From contig JAJZBL010000004.1 of the NCBI GenBank assembly GCA_021798935.1, positions 1 through 64,000 of the forward strand: DNA of 64,000 nucleotides. Reading direction: 5' to 3'. The DNA comes from Microcaldota archaeon. Lineage in GTDB: Archaea; Micrarchaeota; Micrarchaeia; Micrarchaeales; Micrarchaeaceae. Below the pieces are notes generated by a model that saw nothing but the letters and a program-made list of their open reading frames with translations, was not told the origin of the DNA and did no database searches. The first letter of the stretch is position 1. Every line of letters begins with the position of its first letter. Shown here piece by piece: positions 26,676 through 35,534 of this stretch. The position numbers and the translations under genes were made by a program.

Positions 26676-27980
26676 TCACGCTGTTAACCTGTATGCACCT
26701 TCTAATGCCTCCACATCACTTGAAAATAGCTGCCGTGCTATCAAGTCCCTAAATAGCAACCCTTTTGCAGTCAATTTTAATTTGTTGCCTGCTTCGCGTG
26801 CGCACCCTGATGAAAGCATCTCCTCATATAGGTCTTTAAATGCTGTGCTGAAGTTTGCTTTAAACAAATTTGTGAATTCCAAAAGATCAAGCGATTCTAT
26901 GTTTCCTATCGCATATCTTCTCATCCTCTCATCTTCTGATAAGACAATCCCTGTTTCCACAGCAAAATTGCCTGAATTTATCTTGCTTATGTACCTGGAA
27001 ATTGCAGCTTTTCCATCCAATAATTCAAATGAATTTCTATAATGCAGATTCTGTGCATAGCTCCTGGCACCTGCCCCTAATCCTATAAGGCTTGCGCCTC
27101 TAAATACAGTATCTTCCTGCAAATATCCTCCTTCTGATAGCTTTGAATACCGGTTATGGCAGGATTGAAAATAGCCTTTTTCCAAGAATTTTTTACGCGC
27201 AATTTCATAGCATTCATACTTCTCCTTGTTGCTCATAAAGCCTTGCGGATTGTGTTTTCCTATTACCGTGCTTGGTATAATCCCAAGCGCATAGACTTCC
27301 ACTGTGTCTGGATCAAGACCAATCAATTCATCCAATGAATCCGAAAATGTCTTTTCAGTCTGCCCCTCTATTCCTATCATTAGATCACAGACAACATTGC
27401 TAAAGTGCAGCTCTTTCAATATTTTTACTGCATTTGATGACATACTACCTACATTGTGCCTACCTGCCATCCTAATCTCGTTATCTGCAAATGATTCAAT
27501 TCCTATGCTCACACGGTCTATTCCAAGATCCTTGAACTCTTTGAATTTTTCATATTCTACAGATTCTGGCGTAGCTTCTATACTTACTTCCTTTGCAGTT
27601 TTCAGTATGCTTCCATTAATTGCCTTCAGCTCATCCACTATCTCCCCTAGCTCATTCGGCTGTAGCAGGGAAGGTGTCCCCCCTCCTATATTGACAGAGA
27701 TCGTTTTCTTTTCTCCAATTACATCCTTGTACATTTCAATTTCCTTTATAAGGGCTGATATGTACCCCTTTCTCAGCATATCTGAATTTATGGTTTTAAG
27801 ATAACCACAAAAGGTGCAGAGCTGCCTGCAGAATGGTATATGCAAGTACAAATTAATTTCATTCGTGAATTCCTGCTGCGAAATCGAAAATCCGTCCAGC
27901 CTTTTGTAGCTTCTTGCTGTAGGATATGTATACACTTCTGGCTGAAATTCGTAGTTTTGCATTTTTTCGCTTAATTTCAC
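26676..27980 (-). CDS. Radical SAM protein, HemN/HemW family
   Basis: This 434-aa protein has the radical SAM cluster LHIPFCRQLCTFCGYL (C-x3-C-x2-C) near residues 48-60, the SAM-binding NIGGGTPSLL near residue 100, and SIEATPES with GIDRVSIGIESF further on. The order matches the coproporphyrinogen-III oxidase-like HemN/HemW family. True heme enzymes and HemW heme chaperones cannot be told apart here, and no other heme genes are nearby. It is followed after 4 bp by the cytidylate kinase gene. It is divergent from the TrmB-family regulator gene. Confidence 0.88.
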   Translation of the reverse strand: MKLSEKMQNYEFQPEVYTYPTARSYKRLDGFSISQQEFTNEINLYLHIPFCRQLCTFCGYLKTINSDMLRKGYISALIKEIEMYKDVIGEKKTISVNIGGGTPSLLQPNELGEIVDELKAINGSILKTAKEVSIEATPESVEYEKFKEFKDLGIDRVSIGIESFADNEIRMAGRHNVGSMSSNAVKILKELHFSNVVCDLMIGIEGQTEKTFSDSLDELIGLDPDTVEVYALGIIPSTVIGKHNPQGFMSNKEKYECYEIARKKFLEKGYFQSCHNRYSKLSEGGYLQEDTVFRGASLIGLGAGARSYAQNLHYRNSFELLDGKAAISRYISKINSGNFAVETGIVLSEDERMRRYAIGNIESLDLLEFTNLFKANFSTAFKDLYEEMLSSGCAREAGNKLKLTAKGLLFRDLIARQLFSSDVEALEGAYRLTA

Positions 27981-28029
27981 GATATCACCGACATAAATTA
28001 TTATGCCTGTTCTCCTATAATATATAATG

Positions 28030-28047
28030 CTCTCTAATTAAGGAGAG
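28030..28047. promoter_or_regulatory. Near-palindrome at TrmB-family gene start
   Basis: CTCTC (28030-28034) and GAGAG (28043-28047) flank a TAATTA core in the divergent promoter between the radical SAM and TrmB-like genes, just after a TATAATATATAA stretch. TrmB-like regulators often bind palindromes at their own promoters, so autoregulation is plausible. The right arm also contains an AGGAG that could act as a ribosome binding site. Confidence 0.45.
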
Positions 28048-28062
28048 TAATATGGTGATTAT

Positions 28063-28803
28063 TTGGATGAGGAAAGGATGCTTGCCGAACTTGGATTTAC
28101 AGATGCTGAAAGCAAGGTTTACATAACTCTTTTGAAGCTTGGGGATTCAAAAACTGGGCCGATAATGGAACGTTCGGGGCTTTATGGTTCTGTAGTATAC
28201 AATAGCTTAAATCATTTAATGGAAGAAGGTTTTGTCACATTTTACACAAGAGGCAGGATAAAGTATTTTTCTGCAGTAGATCCATCAAGGATTGTCGATG
28301 CTGAAAAAGAAAGGGCGGAACTTGCTGAGGCGGTGGCAGAAAAGCTTAATCTTATTAGGAAAACAACGGAAAAAAGCAACAAGGTTTTCATATTTGAAGG
28401 TAGGAAGGCAGTAAGGACTATATTTAATGATATTCTTAGCACACTTGGAAATGAAGATGAGCAACTTGTGATAGGCATCTCTGACACTGGCAGCGGAATG
28501 GGTGAATTTATAAGAAGATGGGAAGAAAAAAGAGTGCAGAAGGGCATAAGGAAAAAAGTGCTTGTATCAAACAAATCTAAAGAATGGCTTTCTTATTATA
28601 GCGTTCAGAAATTGGTCGATATAAGGACTATAGCTAACTCCCTTTACATAAACATGAGCATAAACATATATGGCAACAAGGTAGTTCTAATATTATGGTC
28701 GAGAGAGCCAACTTACATATTGATAGAAGGAAAAGAGATTTCCGAAAATTTTAGGAGTTACTTTGAAATGCTGTGGCTAAAAGGCAAAAAGCCGAAAAAT
28801 TAA
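28063..28803 (+). CDS. TrmB-family transcriptional regulator
   Basis: This 246-aa protein starts with a TrmB-type winged helix (LAELGFTDAESKVYITLLKLG, then GSVVYNSLNHLMEEGFVTFYTRGRIKYFSAVDP), followed by a short coiled segment and a C-terminal phospholipase D-like regulatory domain (KVFIFEGRKAVRTIFNDIL and later). Many family members sense sugars. The best in-frame starts are TTG 28063 or ATG 28078. An ATG at 28052 behind AGGAG is out of frame. It is divergent from the radical SAM/kinase pair, which it may control. Confidence 0.87.
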   Translation: MDEERMLAELGFTDAESKVYITLLKLGDSKTGPIMERSGLYGSVVYNSLNHLMEEGFVTFYTRGRIKYFSAVDPSRIVDAEKERAELAEAVAEKLNLIRKTTEKSNKVFIFEGRKAVRTIFNDILSTLGNEDEQLVIGISDTGSGMGEFIRRWEEKRVQKGIRKKVLVSNKSKEWLSYYSVQKLVDIRTIANSLYINMSINIYGNKVVLILWSREPTYILIEGKEISENFRSYFEMLWLKGKKPKN

Positions 28804-28863
28804 TTTTGGATAAATTCAGATATCTTAAAGATACTTGGCAAATTGTGAAAAACCTTTATTCTA

Positions 28864-29304
28864 TCACGGAACTTTTTTGCCATTGCCTGGATAGATAAGC
28901 CATGAATTCTTGCCTGTTTCAAAATATATTGCTTTCTCTGAAAGATACCTTCCTATTTCTGCGATGAATGATTCCAATTTTTTAATCTTTTCTTTATCAT
29001 TTACTGCTACTGTGTATTTTATATGGTTTGTGTGATCTATTTCCTTGCCGTCCATCCAGTATCCAGAAATAAAGCCTTTTTCTGCAGTGTAACCGCCGAA
29101 TTCTTTAAGCAGGAACATATTCAATTTATCTTCAACTACCTTATCCTTGTCCGTTTCAATCTTGATCGATGGCAGATAGAATACAACAGGCTTGCCTAAA
29201 TAAGCCTTTTTATAAGTATCCTCGGTTATATATTTTTGGTCTTCGGTATTTGCCCTGATTATCTTTGCTATCTCTGCATTCTTATTTTTGCTATTAGCGG
29301 TCAT
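28864..29304 (-). CDS. Conserved-looking protein of unknown function
   Basis: This 146-aa soluble protein is not recognised. A lysine-rich N-terminus leads to VVFYLPSIKIETDKDKVVEDKLNMFLLKEFGGYTAEKGFISGYW, a beta-alpha pattern with a FGGYT turn, then a charged helix and KAIYFETGKNSWLIYP. The FGGYT segment resembles small DUF3574-like ferredoxin-fold proteins, but this is only an impression. Single gene with ATG 29304. Confidence 0.65.
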   Translation of the reverse strand: MTANSKNKNAEIAKIIRANTEDQKYITEDTYKKAYLGKPVVFYLPSIKIETDKDKVVEDKLNMFLLKEFGGYTAEKGFISGYWMDGKEIDHTNHIKYTVAVNDKEKIKKLESFIAEIGRYLSEKAIYFETGKNSWLIYPGNGKKVP

Positions 29305-29503
29305 TTTATTACCTTAATATACGTTTGTTTATCAATATATAAAAATGTAATTTTTTTAAGATAGATTTTGTACTTATAATCTAGTAAAGTTGAAATTCCT
29401 TTCAGCATTGCAAAAGAGTCTTTCTTGCTATCTTGCACATATTAATTTGGAAAAAATTAGAATAGGCTAAATAATTGATTATCCATTATATATCGGTGGT
29501 AAA

Positions 29504-29851
29504 ATGGATGCAAATGAAAAGTTGAAAGGGGTTAATAGGGTAGTCAAGGAGTTGGGTGCGGACCAGCCTAATGTACAAGCAGGATTTATGAAGCTTTTAA
29601 CATCTGCAGAGTCCGAAGGCAAGCTCCCTACTAAGATAAAGGAATTAATCAGCTTGGCTCTTGCTATAAATGTAAAATGCGAATGGTGCATAGCTTACCA
29701 TACTAATAACTGCCTTAAAGCAGGTGCAACAAAAGACGAGATAATGGAAACTGCTAGCGTTGCAATCCTTATGGGAGGAGCACCATCATTGATGTACTTG
29801 AATCCTGTACTTGATGCACTTGAACAGCTAGGAGGAGATCAGCAGCAGTGA
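29504..29851 (+). CDS. Carboxymuconolactone decarboxylase/AhpD-like protein
   Basis: This 115-aa all-helical protein carries the AhpD-type redox signature VKCEWCIAYHTNNCLKAGATKDEIMETASVAILMGG. The C-E-W-C pair and the following His match thiol-disulfide members of the CMD family. It probably reduces peroxides or disulfides rather than decarboxylating carboxymuconolactone. A ribosome-binding-like GGTGG precedes ATG 29504. It ends near the convergent sufU-like gene. Confidence 0.9.
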   Translation: MDANEKLKGVNRVVKELGADQPNVQAGFMKLLTSAESEGKLPTKIKELISLALAINVKCEWCIAYHTNNCLKAGATKDEIMETASVAILMGGAPSLMYLNPVLDALEQLGGDQQQ

Positions 29852-29919
29852 AAATAAGTATTAAGATAAAAAAGGAACATAATAATTTTTTGTTTTCTTT
29901 TCTTTTATTTTTGATTACT

Positions 29920-30324
29920 TCACAGATTCTTCGTATTTTCATCTACTTCCTTATGCTCATATATGAATATCGCTTCTTTCAATGCTTTAAGAGATATCGT
30001 GGCACAGTGGAGCCTTGCAGGGCCTGGCTCTATACCGAGCAGATTTACCATATCTTTAACACCCATTTCGCTAAGCTCTTTTATGCTCTTGCCTTTGACA
30101 TAATCAGTTAGCATACTAGCTCCTGCAGTGCTTATCGAACAGCCTTCACCATCAAACTTAGCATCGTTGACCTTATCTCCAGATATCTTCAGGTATACCT
30201 TAATGTCATCTCCGCACACAGGATTGTGCTCTTCGAAACTTGCATCTGCATTTTCCATCCTGCCTTTATTGTGGGGATGCTCATAATTTGATATTATTTC
30301 TTCCGCATAAAGATTTGTAGACAT
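29920..30324 (-). CDS. sufU: Fe-S scaffold protein, SufU/IscU-like
   Basis: This scaffold of about 134 aa shows YAEEIISNYEHPHNKGRM at the N-terminus, the first ligand in NPVCGDDIKVYLKI, the second in FDGEGCSISTAGASMLTDYVKGK and the third in PARLHCATISLKALKEAI, matching the three-cysteine SufU/IscU core with the D of G-D-D. It would assemble and hand over Fe-S clusters. The frame is open to ATG 30378, but ATG 30324 follows AAAGGTG and gives the family N-terminus. No other suf/isc gene lies in the window. Confidence 0.9.
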   Translation of the reverse strand: MSTNLYAEEIISNYEHPHNKGRMENADASFEEHNPVCGDDIKVYLKISGDKVNDAKFDGEGCSISTAGASMLTDYVKGKSIKELSEMGVKDMVNLLGIEPGPARLHCATISLKALKEAIFIYEHKEVDENTKNL

Positions 30325-30481
30325 TGTAACACCTTTTGAAATACTGCTTGTACTTGATTGCTTGGCATTCCAAAGCATTTGCGACTATATACAAGCAAAA
30401 CCGTCAGATAATATTTACCCTTAATAATATATAAAAGTTGCCAATGCAAAAGTTTAGGAAAAGACAAAAATTGGGCTTCGG

Positions 30482-31156
30482 TCAGTTTTTCAGCGTTATC
30501 TTGTTTTCAGTCTCTGTTTCCTTCTTTGATGTTATTTCCTTATTTACATCTTCGGATATCTGCTTTTTTATATCCTCTGACTTGTTTGGTTCACCTTCTG
30601 GGGTTGCTTTTTCAACTGCAGGTGGCTGCTCTGCTTCTTTCTTGGTTTTCCTTGATGCATTAACTGCATATACGCCAAACAGGTAATAAGCCCATATTAG
30701 GATTATTCCTGCAAGCAGCATCAGGTATATCCCAGTTCCTGGGATTATGCCTACGCCAAGTCCCCCATTGGAATTTACATAATCTGTGAACATATCAAGA
30801 GATGCCAAGCTTAATGCAAAGGATATTAACGATGATATTGCAGCTGCTATTGATATTTTTCTTGCGAAGATGGCTATAAATGCCAAAATTATTGATATCA
30901 ATATGAAAGCAAATGATAGTTCTCCATAATTGACAAAAGATACTTCAGAAGCAGTAGACGTCGAATTCAGTGGACTTTTTCCTGTAAATAGCATGGTGCT
31001 AAATCCCATATACGATACTCCTTGCGATACCCCAAATGCAATAGGCTGGGTTTTTATTATATTGGAAAATAATGCTACAACCATTATTGCCAATGCTATT
31101 ACAATAATAGTGGACCAGATTATATCTGGCTTTTTAAAAGCTCCTTTTTCATGCAT
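30482..31156 (-). CDS. Membrane protein with charged C-terminal tail
   Basis: This 224-aa protein has four or five hydrophobic helices between residues 12 and 165, with an extracellular loop of Ser/Thr-rich sequence (GKSPLNSTSTASEV near residue 60). A tail of about 55 residues rich in K, E and P follows (KKEAEQPPAVEKATPEGE, then SEDIKKQISEDVNKEI). The tail is probably cytosolic and disordered. No family is recognised. It lies 27 bp downstream of the coiled-coil gene start side on the same strand order: coiled-coil gene (31184-32395) is the next gene upstream and ends 27 bp before this gene begins, so they may form an operon. Confidence 0.7.
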   Translation of the reverse strand: MHEKGAFKKPDIIWSTIIVIALAIMVVALFSNIIKTQPIAFGVSQGVSYMGFSTMLFTGKSPLNSTSTASEVSFVNYGELSFAFILISIILAFIAIFARKISIAAAISSLISFALSLASLDMFTDYVNSNGGLGVGIIPGTGIYLMLLAGIILIWAYYLFGVYAVNASRKTKKEAEQPPAVEKATPEGEPNKSEDIKKQISEDVNKEITSKKETETENKITLKN

Positions 31157-31183
31157 TATAAAACCTGCTATGAATTGCCAATA

Positions 31184-32395
31184 TCAAATGGTTATTTTAA
31201 TCAAAGATTTATAATACTTATTGAATAATAATTCCAACTCTCTACTGCTTTCCTCTATAATAGAGTTAAGCTTGCTTATTTTATCTTCATTTTCCTTCGC
31301 ACGCTCTTTTTTAGCATGCATATCCTCTTCAATGCTTTTTTCGCTGCTTACGCCAATCCTTGCCTCGTTCAAAGAGCTTTCTAATATTGAAAGTTTATCT
31401 TTAATTTTCATTAACTCTTCTATCTTCTGCCTAATACCTGAATTTATTATCTCTTCTATTTCCTCTACAAACGGCTCTTTCTTCTTTACATCTATTCTTC
31501 CTTTTAGGATCATATCTTTCAAGGAATTTAACTCCTTTAGGAATAGATTATAGTTTTCAGGATCTGCAAGATTATAAGGATTGTCAAGAAAGTCGGATAA
31601 GCTTATCTTTTCCCCAGATATATAATCATATTTTCTTGCTAACCTTTTTAGAGGGTGGAGAATGGATGTTATTGAGGAGTTCTCCTCTGCTAACTTGCCT
31701 TGTAGTACCGCTACTTCATTAATCTTTTCGGATATAGCTAAATTAAGCTCCTTTATCGAATCTTCTTTGCTGTTCACCTGCTTTGCCTCTTTTAGCCCCT
31801 CTTTTATCTTCGTATTCTCATCTGCAAGATAATTCCTATCGGATATAAGCTGCAGAAGCTTGTCTATCTTTTCACTTATCTCCACGTACCTATCGTATTC
31901 GTTGGACTTGGACTTTACTATATTCTTGAAATCAGCAACCTTCCTCTCAAGATTAGAGTACATCTTCTTAAAGCTGTCTATATCTTTTGCATAACCTATC
32001 ACTACAGGCCTAAATTGCGCATTGTGCTTGAGCACTGAGTCCAACATATCAGAGTAGAAATTGCCCTTTAGAAGCAGATTGTAATATTTATCTCTATCAT
32101 CCTCTTCCTCAAAGCTCCTGTCCAATATCCGCTCTAGCCTCTTGCAGTAATTTTCCTTTTGCGATTTTACAAACTCCCTGCTATAATTGGGTATATATTC
32201 CATCTCTGGATCGGATGTAGAATTTGAGAATGATTTTATTGAAACCTTAAAATTTCCTATTCCGTTAATTATGGATGCCTCTGCTGCATCTGCCTGCTTT
32301 TCCATCTGGCTTATTTTAGCATAAAAGAACTTTAAATTATAGCTTTCAAGATCGTCAGGTTTTATTTCAGTAATAGAAGGTTTCCTAAAAAGCAT
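31184..32395 (-). CDS. Coiled-coil protein of unknown function
   Basis: This protein of about 403 aa is mostly alpha-helical, with heptad-like coiled coils around residues 150-250 (KVADFKNIVKSKSNEYDRY, EISEKIDKLLQLISDRN) and at the C-terminus (KLSILESSLNEARIG, KERAKENEDKISKLNSIIEE). No Walker motif, membrane segment or signal peptide is seen, so it is not a complete SMC or Rad50. The frame extends to TTG 32437, but ATG 32395 is the first ATG. The partner is unknown; the next downstream gene encodes a membrane protein. Confidence 0.7.
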   Translation of the reverse strand: MLFRKPSITEIKPDDLESYNLKFFYAKISQMEKQADAAEASIINGIGNFKVSIKSFSNSTSDPEMEYIPNYSREFVKSQKENYCKRLERILDRSFEEEDDRDKYYNLLLKGNFYSDMLDSVLKHNAQFRPVVIGYAKDIDSFKKMYSNLERKVADFKNIVKSKSNEYDRYVEISEKIDKLLQLISDRNYLADENTKIKEGLKEAKQVNSKEDSIKELNLAISEKINEVAVLQGKLAEENSSITSILHPLKRLARKYDYISGEKISLSDFLDNPYNLADPENYNLFLKELNSLKDMILKGRIDVKKKEPFVEEIEEIINSGIRQKIEELMKIKDKLSILESSLNEARIGVSSEKSIEEDMHAKKERAKENEDKISKLNSIIEESSRELELLFNKYYKSLIKITI

Positions 32396-32561
32396 TTTCA
32401 ACACTTGCGCAAGTTTGAAGTTCCTATGCAATCCCAAGCTACAAACTTGGCATTATGCATTAAACTGCAAACTCTGAACTTTGTAAACTTATACCTTAAG
32501 TTATATTGGTATTTCATCAATACTTAAATCTTTTTCTATTTATATATATAATGTGATAAAT

Positions 32562-32978
32562 ATGGTGTCGAAGAAAACATCGAATCTCAAGATAAACCAT
32601 AGTGGGTTTAAAGTGCGTGGAGATCTATTTGCATTAGAATTTATAGGAAGCTTGTTCTACCTATATATAATATACTTAGTAGGGGCAAATGTAATGCCTG
32701 TAAGCACTCTTCTCAGCACAGGAACTGCAAGTTTCTGGCTAGCGATAATTCCTGCAGTAGCTGTAGTATCTGGAATAGCGCTATTCTTCCATAGCTTCAC
32801 ATATATATTTGGAGGATATAACAAGATTTCCCCTCTTAAGTTGGCTACAGTAGCAGGATTTGCATTCTTTGCCCTCTCAATAGGTATAGCAGGGGCATAT
32901 TTTGTAGTCGTTCTTATAGGGTTTATACTTACAGAAATCTCTGCATATATGGTATATGAGGAGAAGGAAAAGGAGTGA
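32562..32978 (+). CDS. Four-helix membrane protein
   Basis: This 138-aa protein has a basic N-terminus (KKTSNLKINHSGFKVRGD) and four hydrophobic segments, ending in YMVYEEKEKE. No family is recognised. TATATATATA precedes the start. ATG 32562 is preferred, with GTG 32553 the in-frame alternative. It is divergent from the coiled-coil gene. Confidence 0.7.
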   Translation: MVSKKTSNLKINHSGFKVRGDLFALEFIGSLFYLYIIYLVGANVMPVSTLLSTGTASFWLAIIPAVAVVSGIALFFHSFTYIFGGYNKISPLKLATVAGFAFFALSIGIAGAYFVVVLIGFILTEISAYMVYEEKEKE

Positions 32979-33007
32979 TTTAGCTCTCCTTTTATTTTTT
33001 TATTTAC

Positions 33008-34156
33008 TTATTCTTTAAGGTTAATTACAGGTATTTCCATCTCATCCTGCAATAATGCTCCATGATGGCCCTTATGGCCTGAATAGTTGCCTTTGTACCT
33101 GTATACATACACACTATTATCCACTGGCACGCCTATGAATTCAGATGAATTCTCGCTGGGCTTTTCTCCTTTTAAGCCAAGCAATCCCTTACTTATTATT
33201 TCATTTTCATCGAATATCCTAAAGTTCTCAAACTTATTATTGAGCTTTTCCTTTAGGTCTTCATGAGATCTCATAAACACAGCACGTGCATCCCCATAAG
33301 GTGGAGATTCAAGCATTCCTATGACCTCTTTATGCTCATCAAGGAAAACCGTATTTGATACCTCTATGAAACCATGGTCTGCAGTAATAATTATATCATA
33401 TTTGTTTGAATGGCTTGAAAAGGTACTCATTATTGTATTATATATGTATCTTGCCGCCTCCAATGTGGGTTCGGAATAAGGCCCATACTTGTGCGCAAGA
33501 GAGTCAATAAATGGGAGGTATAAAGATACAAATGTGCAATCCTTTGACAATGCTTCCTTTGCCAAGTATATCGAATCCCAAAAGGTTTTAAACTCTGCTG
33601 GCTTTGAGATCCCATATAGCATCTTTGTCATGCTGCTTCCAGATATTGATTCTGGGACTATCGCTTCAGTTTTCTTTCCTTCATCCCTGAGCTCCCTTCC
33701 TATGCTCTTTACCTTGAACATCGAGCTCATGTCCAATCCACTTATCTTCTTTATCAGGTTTTGCTCAGACACCTCGGGAAGTGTATAGTTTAATGTCTGG
33801 ATTACACCATATTCCTTTGTGTATGTGGTGTATCCTAATATTCCGTGCTCAGCTGGTGTCGACACAGTATTAAGAGATGCAAGAGCCGTTGAGGTTGTTG
33901 AAGGGAATACTGTAGAGAACTTTTCCACATTGCTTGGAGAAATTCCTGCAGCTTTCATTATGTTATACCCAAAGCCATCTATAAGTACCAGCAATACTTT
34001 ACCTTTATCTAAATTGATAGACTCTGCAGATATAGCGGTCTCTCTTTTTATCCCTAAATCTTCAGCTATCGATGCAGAGAGATTGTATAAGTTATTTTTT
34101 TCATAATCTGGAAACAGAAGCTTTACGCCGTGAGATCCCTCATCCAAAATTAACAC
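33008..34156 (-). CDS. Type I phosphodiesterase/nucleotide pyrophosphatase-like
   Basis: This 382-aa protein belongs to the alkaline phosphatase superfamily. The first metal site is VLLVLIDGFGYN near residue 54, the nucleophile loop is FSTVFPSTTSTALASLNT (Thr/Ser near residue 85), the second is IITADHGFIEV near residue 255, and the C-terminal His site is SGHKGHHGALL. It hydrolyses phosphodiester or pyrophosphate bonds of an unknown substrate, in the cytoplasm as no signal peptide is visible. The start is GTG 34156, the only good one in frame. Confidence 0.88.
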   Translation of the reverse strand: MLILDEGSHGVKLLFPDYEKNNLYNLSASIAEDLGIKRETAISAESINLDKGKVLLVLIDGFGYNIMKAAGISPSNVEKFSTVFPSTTSTALASLNTVSTPAEHGILGYTTYTKEYGVIQTLNYTLPEVSEQNLIKKISGLDMSSMFKVKSIGRELRDEGKKTEAIVPESISGSSMTKMLYGISKPAEFKTFWDSIYLAKEALSKDCTFVSLYLPFIDSLAHKYGPYSEPTLEAARYIYNTIMSTFSSHSNKYDIIITADHGFIEVSNTVFLDEHKEVIGMLESPPYGDARAVFMRSHEDLKEKLNNKFENFRIFDENEIISKGLLGLKGEKPSENSSEFIGVPVDNSVYVYRYKGNYSGHKGHHGALLQDEMEIPVINLKE

Positions 34157-34259
34157 CCAAATGCTTATTCTCGTATGCTACCAGAAAGCAGTTTCCGGTA
34201 CGTAATTCCTATGTAATATAAACTATTATATTAATTGGTTTTATATTGCCTGCAAAACC

Positions 34260-34271
34260 CCTTAATTAAGG
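34260..34271. promoter_or_regulatory. 12-bp palindrome CCTTAATTAAGG
   Basis: A perfect palindrome sits in the divergent gap between the phosphodiesterase gene and the small NifX-like gene, about 80 bp before the latter's ATG. It may be an operator, but its A+T core makes chance plausible. Confidence 0.28.
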
Positions 34272-34351
34272 AAAAAATCTTTTTTACTTGGCTAAAATTT
34301 TGGATACATATTTAATAAAAATCATTATGCCATTTAATTATTTGTGATATT

Positions 34352-34687
34352 ATGAAAATAGCAATCGCGCATGACAAAGACAAAAATATAGTGCCGCTTC
34401 AGGAAGCAGAATCAATTGCAATATATAATGATGAGGACGGCAGCATTAAAGAATATGACAATGATGGATTTGGAAGCAAAGAAGCCACTATGGGAAGTAT
34501 ACTTAGGCTAGAGCCGGATGCGGTAGCGGTAAAGGAAGGGATCCTGTGCCCTGGATCATACATGATGTCACAGGGAATGATAAAGTACCTTGTTGTTGAA
34601 GGCAATACGGTGGACAATGTAATTGCAGAGAAAAAAGCAGGCAGTGAATTGGCGGTATGGCTTGACGAATCGATGTATGCAGAATAA
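34352..34687 (+). CDS. Small alpha/beta protein, possibly NifX-like fold
   Basis: This 111-aa protein begins MKIAIAHDKDKNIVPLQEAE and continues with alternating strands and helices (AIYNDEDGSIKEYD, then PDAVAVKEG, CPGSYMMSQGMIKYLVVEG). The opening resembles the NifX/NifB C-terminal cofactor-binding fold, with Cys and Met near the middle as potential ligands. The resemblance is weak and function is unknown. TTGTGATATT precedes ATG 34352. Confidence 0.6.
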   Translation: MKIAIAHDKDKNIVPLQEAESIAIYNDEDGSIKEYDNDGFGSKEATMGSILRLEPDAVAVKEGILCPGSYMMSQGMIKYLVVEGNTVDNVIAEKKAGSELAVWLDESMYAE

Positions 34688-34892
34688 GAGTTTCTGATTT
34701 TTTGGCATACTTTGCAGGCATTTGCCTGCCTATTATTAGCAGTATAAATATGCATTTGCAATATTTGGTTTCTATCAATTTTACAATTCTTTAAAATTTA
34801 AAAATTTGCTCAAAATAATAGAAATATATAAAAGAGATTAGTATAGAATATTATTTAGCCATGCTTTTATAAACTTGGCAAGGTGCTTAAAG

Positions 34893-35522
34893 ATGGAAGA
34901 TACGAATGTACAAAATGTTAATGAAGTTAAAGAAAGTAATAATGCTGACAATATTAATGCTTCAAGCAATACCCAAAGCGATCAGAGTACTCAGGCAGTA
35001 AATCAAAGTGTTTCAGAAAAACCTAAAAAGAAGAATATTAGTCTTATAATTGGCGCAATTGTAGTTATTGTTATAATTGCTATTGTAGCTGCTTATGTTC
35101 TCACATCAAGTTCTGCAAATTCTGTGAAATCAGGTGACTTGGTAGAGGTTTACTTTAAAGGAAGCTTTACCAATGGCACAGTTTTCCAGGCAGGTGATTT
35201 CAATTTTACCGCAGGATCAAACCAAGTTATATCAGGTTTTAGCAATGCTGTCATCGGCATGAAGCTTCACCAAATCAAAAATATAACTCTTACGCCTCAG
35301 GAGGCTTATGGAGAAGTCAACCAGAGTGAGATAATATCAGTACCACTTAAAGATTTTGCAAATAGCTCATCTATACATAATGGTTCAGTTGTTACCTCAA
35401 GTACAGGGCTTTCTGGAACTGTAATAGCAGTGAACGCAACTGATGCAACGGTAAATTTCAACCCTCCTTTGGCGGGAAAGACTCTGAACTTTGAGATTGA
35501 AGTGCTGAAGATATCCAAGTGA
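34893..35522 (+). CDS. Membrane-anchored FKBP-type prolyl isomerase
   Basis: This protein of about 209 aa has an Asn/Ser-rich N-terminus, a basic KPKKKN stop, one membrane helix (ISLIIGAIVVIVIIAIVAAYV near residues 50-70) and then an FKBP domain: VKSGDLVEVYFKGSFTNGTVF, QVISGFSNAVIGMKL and LTPQEAYGEV. A SlyD-like insert-in-flap segment and a final beta strand follow. It should be anchored with the catalytic domain outside, assisting folding of exported proteins. ATG 34893 follows AAGGTGC; the frame is open to TTG 34875. Confidence 0.9.
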   Translation: MEDTNVQNVNEVKESNNADNINASSNTQSDQSTQAVNQSVSEKPKKKNISLIIGAIVVIVIIAIVAAYVLTSSSANSVKSGDLVEVYFKGSFTNGTVFQAGDFNFTAGSNQVISGFSNAVIGMKLHQIKNITLTPQEAYGEVNQSEIISVPLKDFANSSSIHNGSVVTSSTGLSGTVIAVNATDATVNFNPPLAGKTLNFEIEVLKISK

Positions 35523-35534
35523 AGGACATTTCCT

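Noticed and set aside
28052..28126. 24-codon ORF from ATG 28052 overlapping the TrmB-family gene
   Set aside because: Out of frame, short and without protein-like features; kept only as a remark on start choice.
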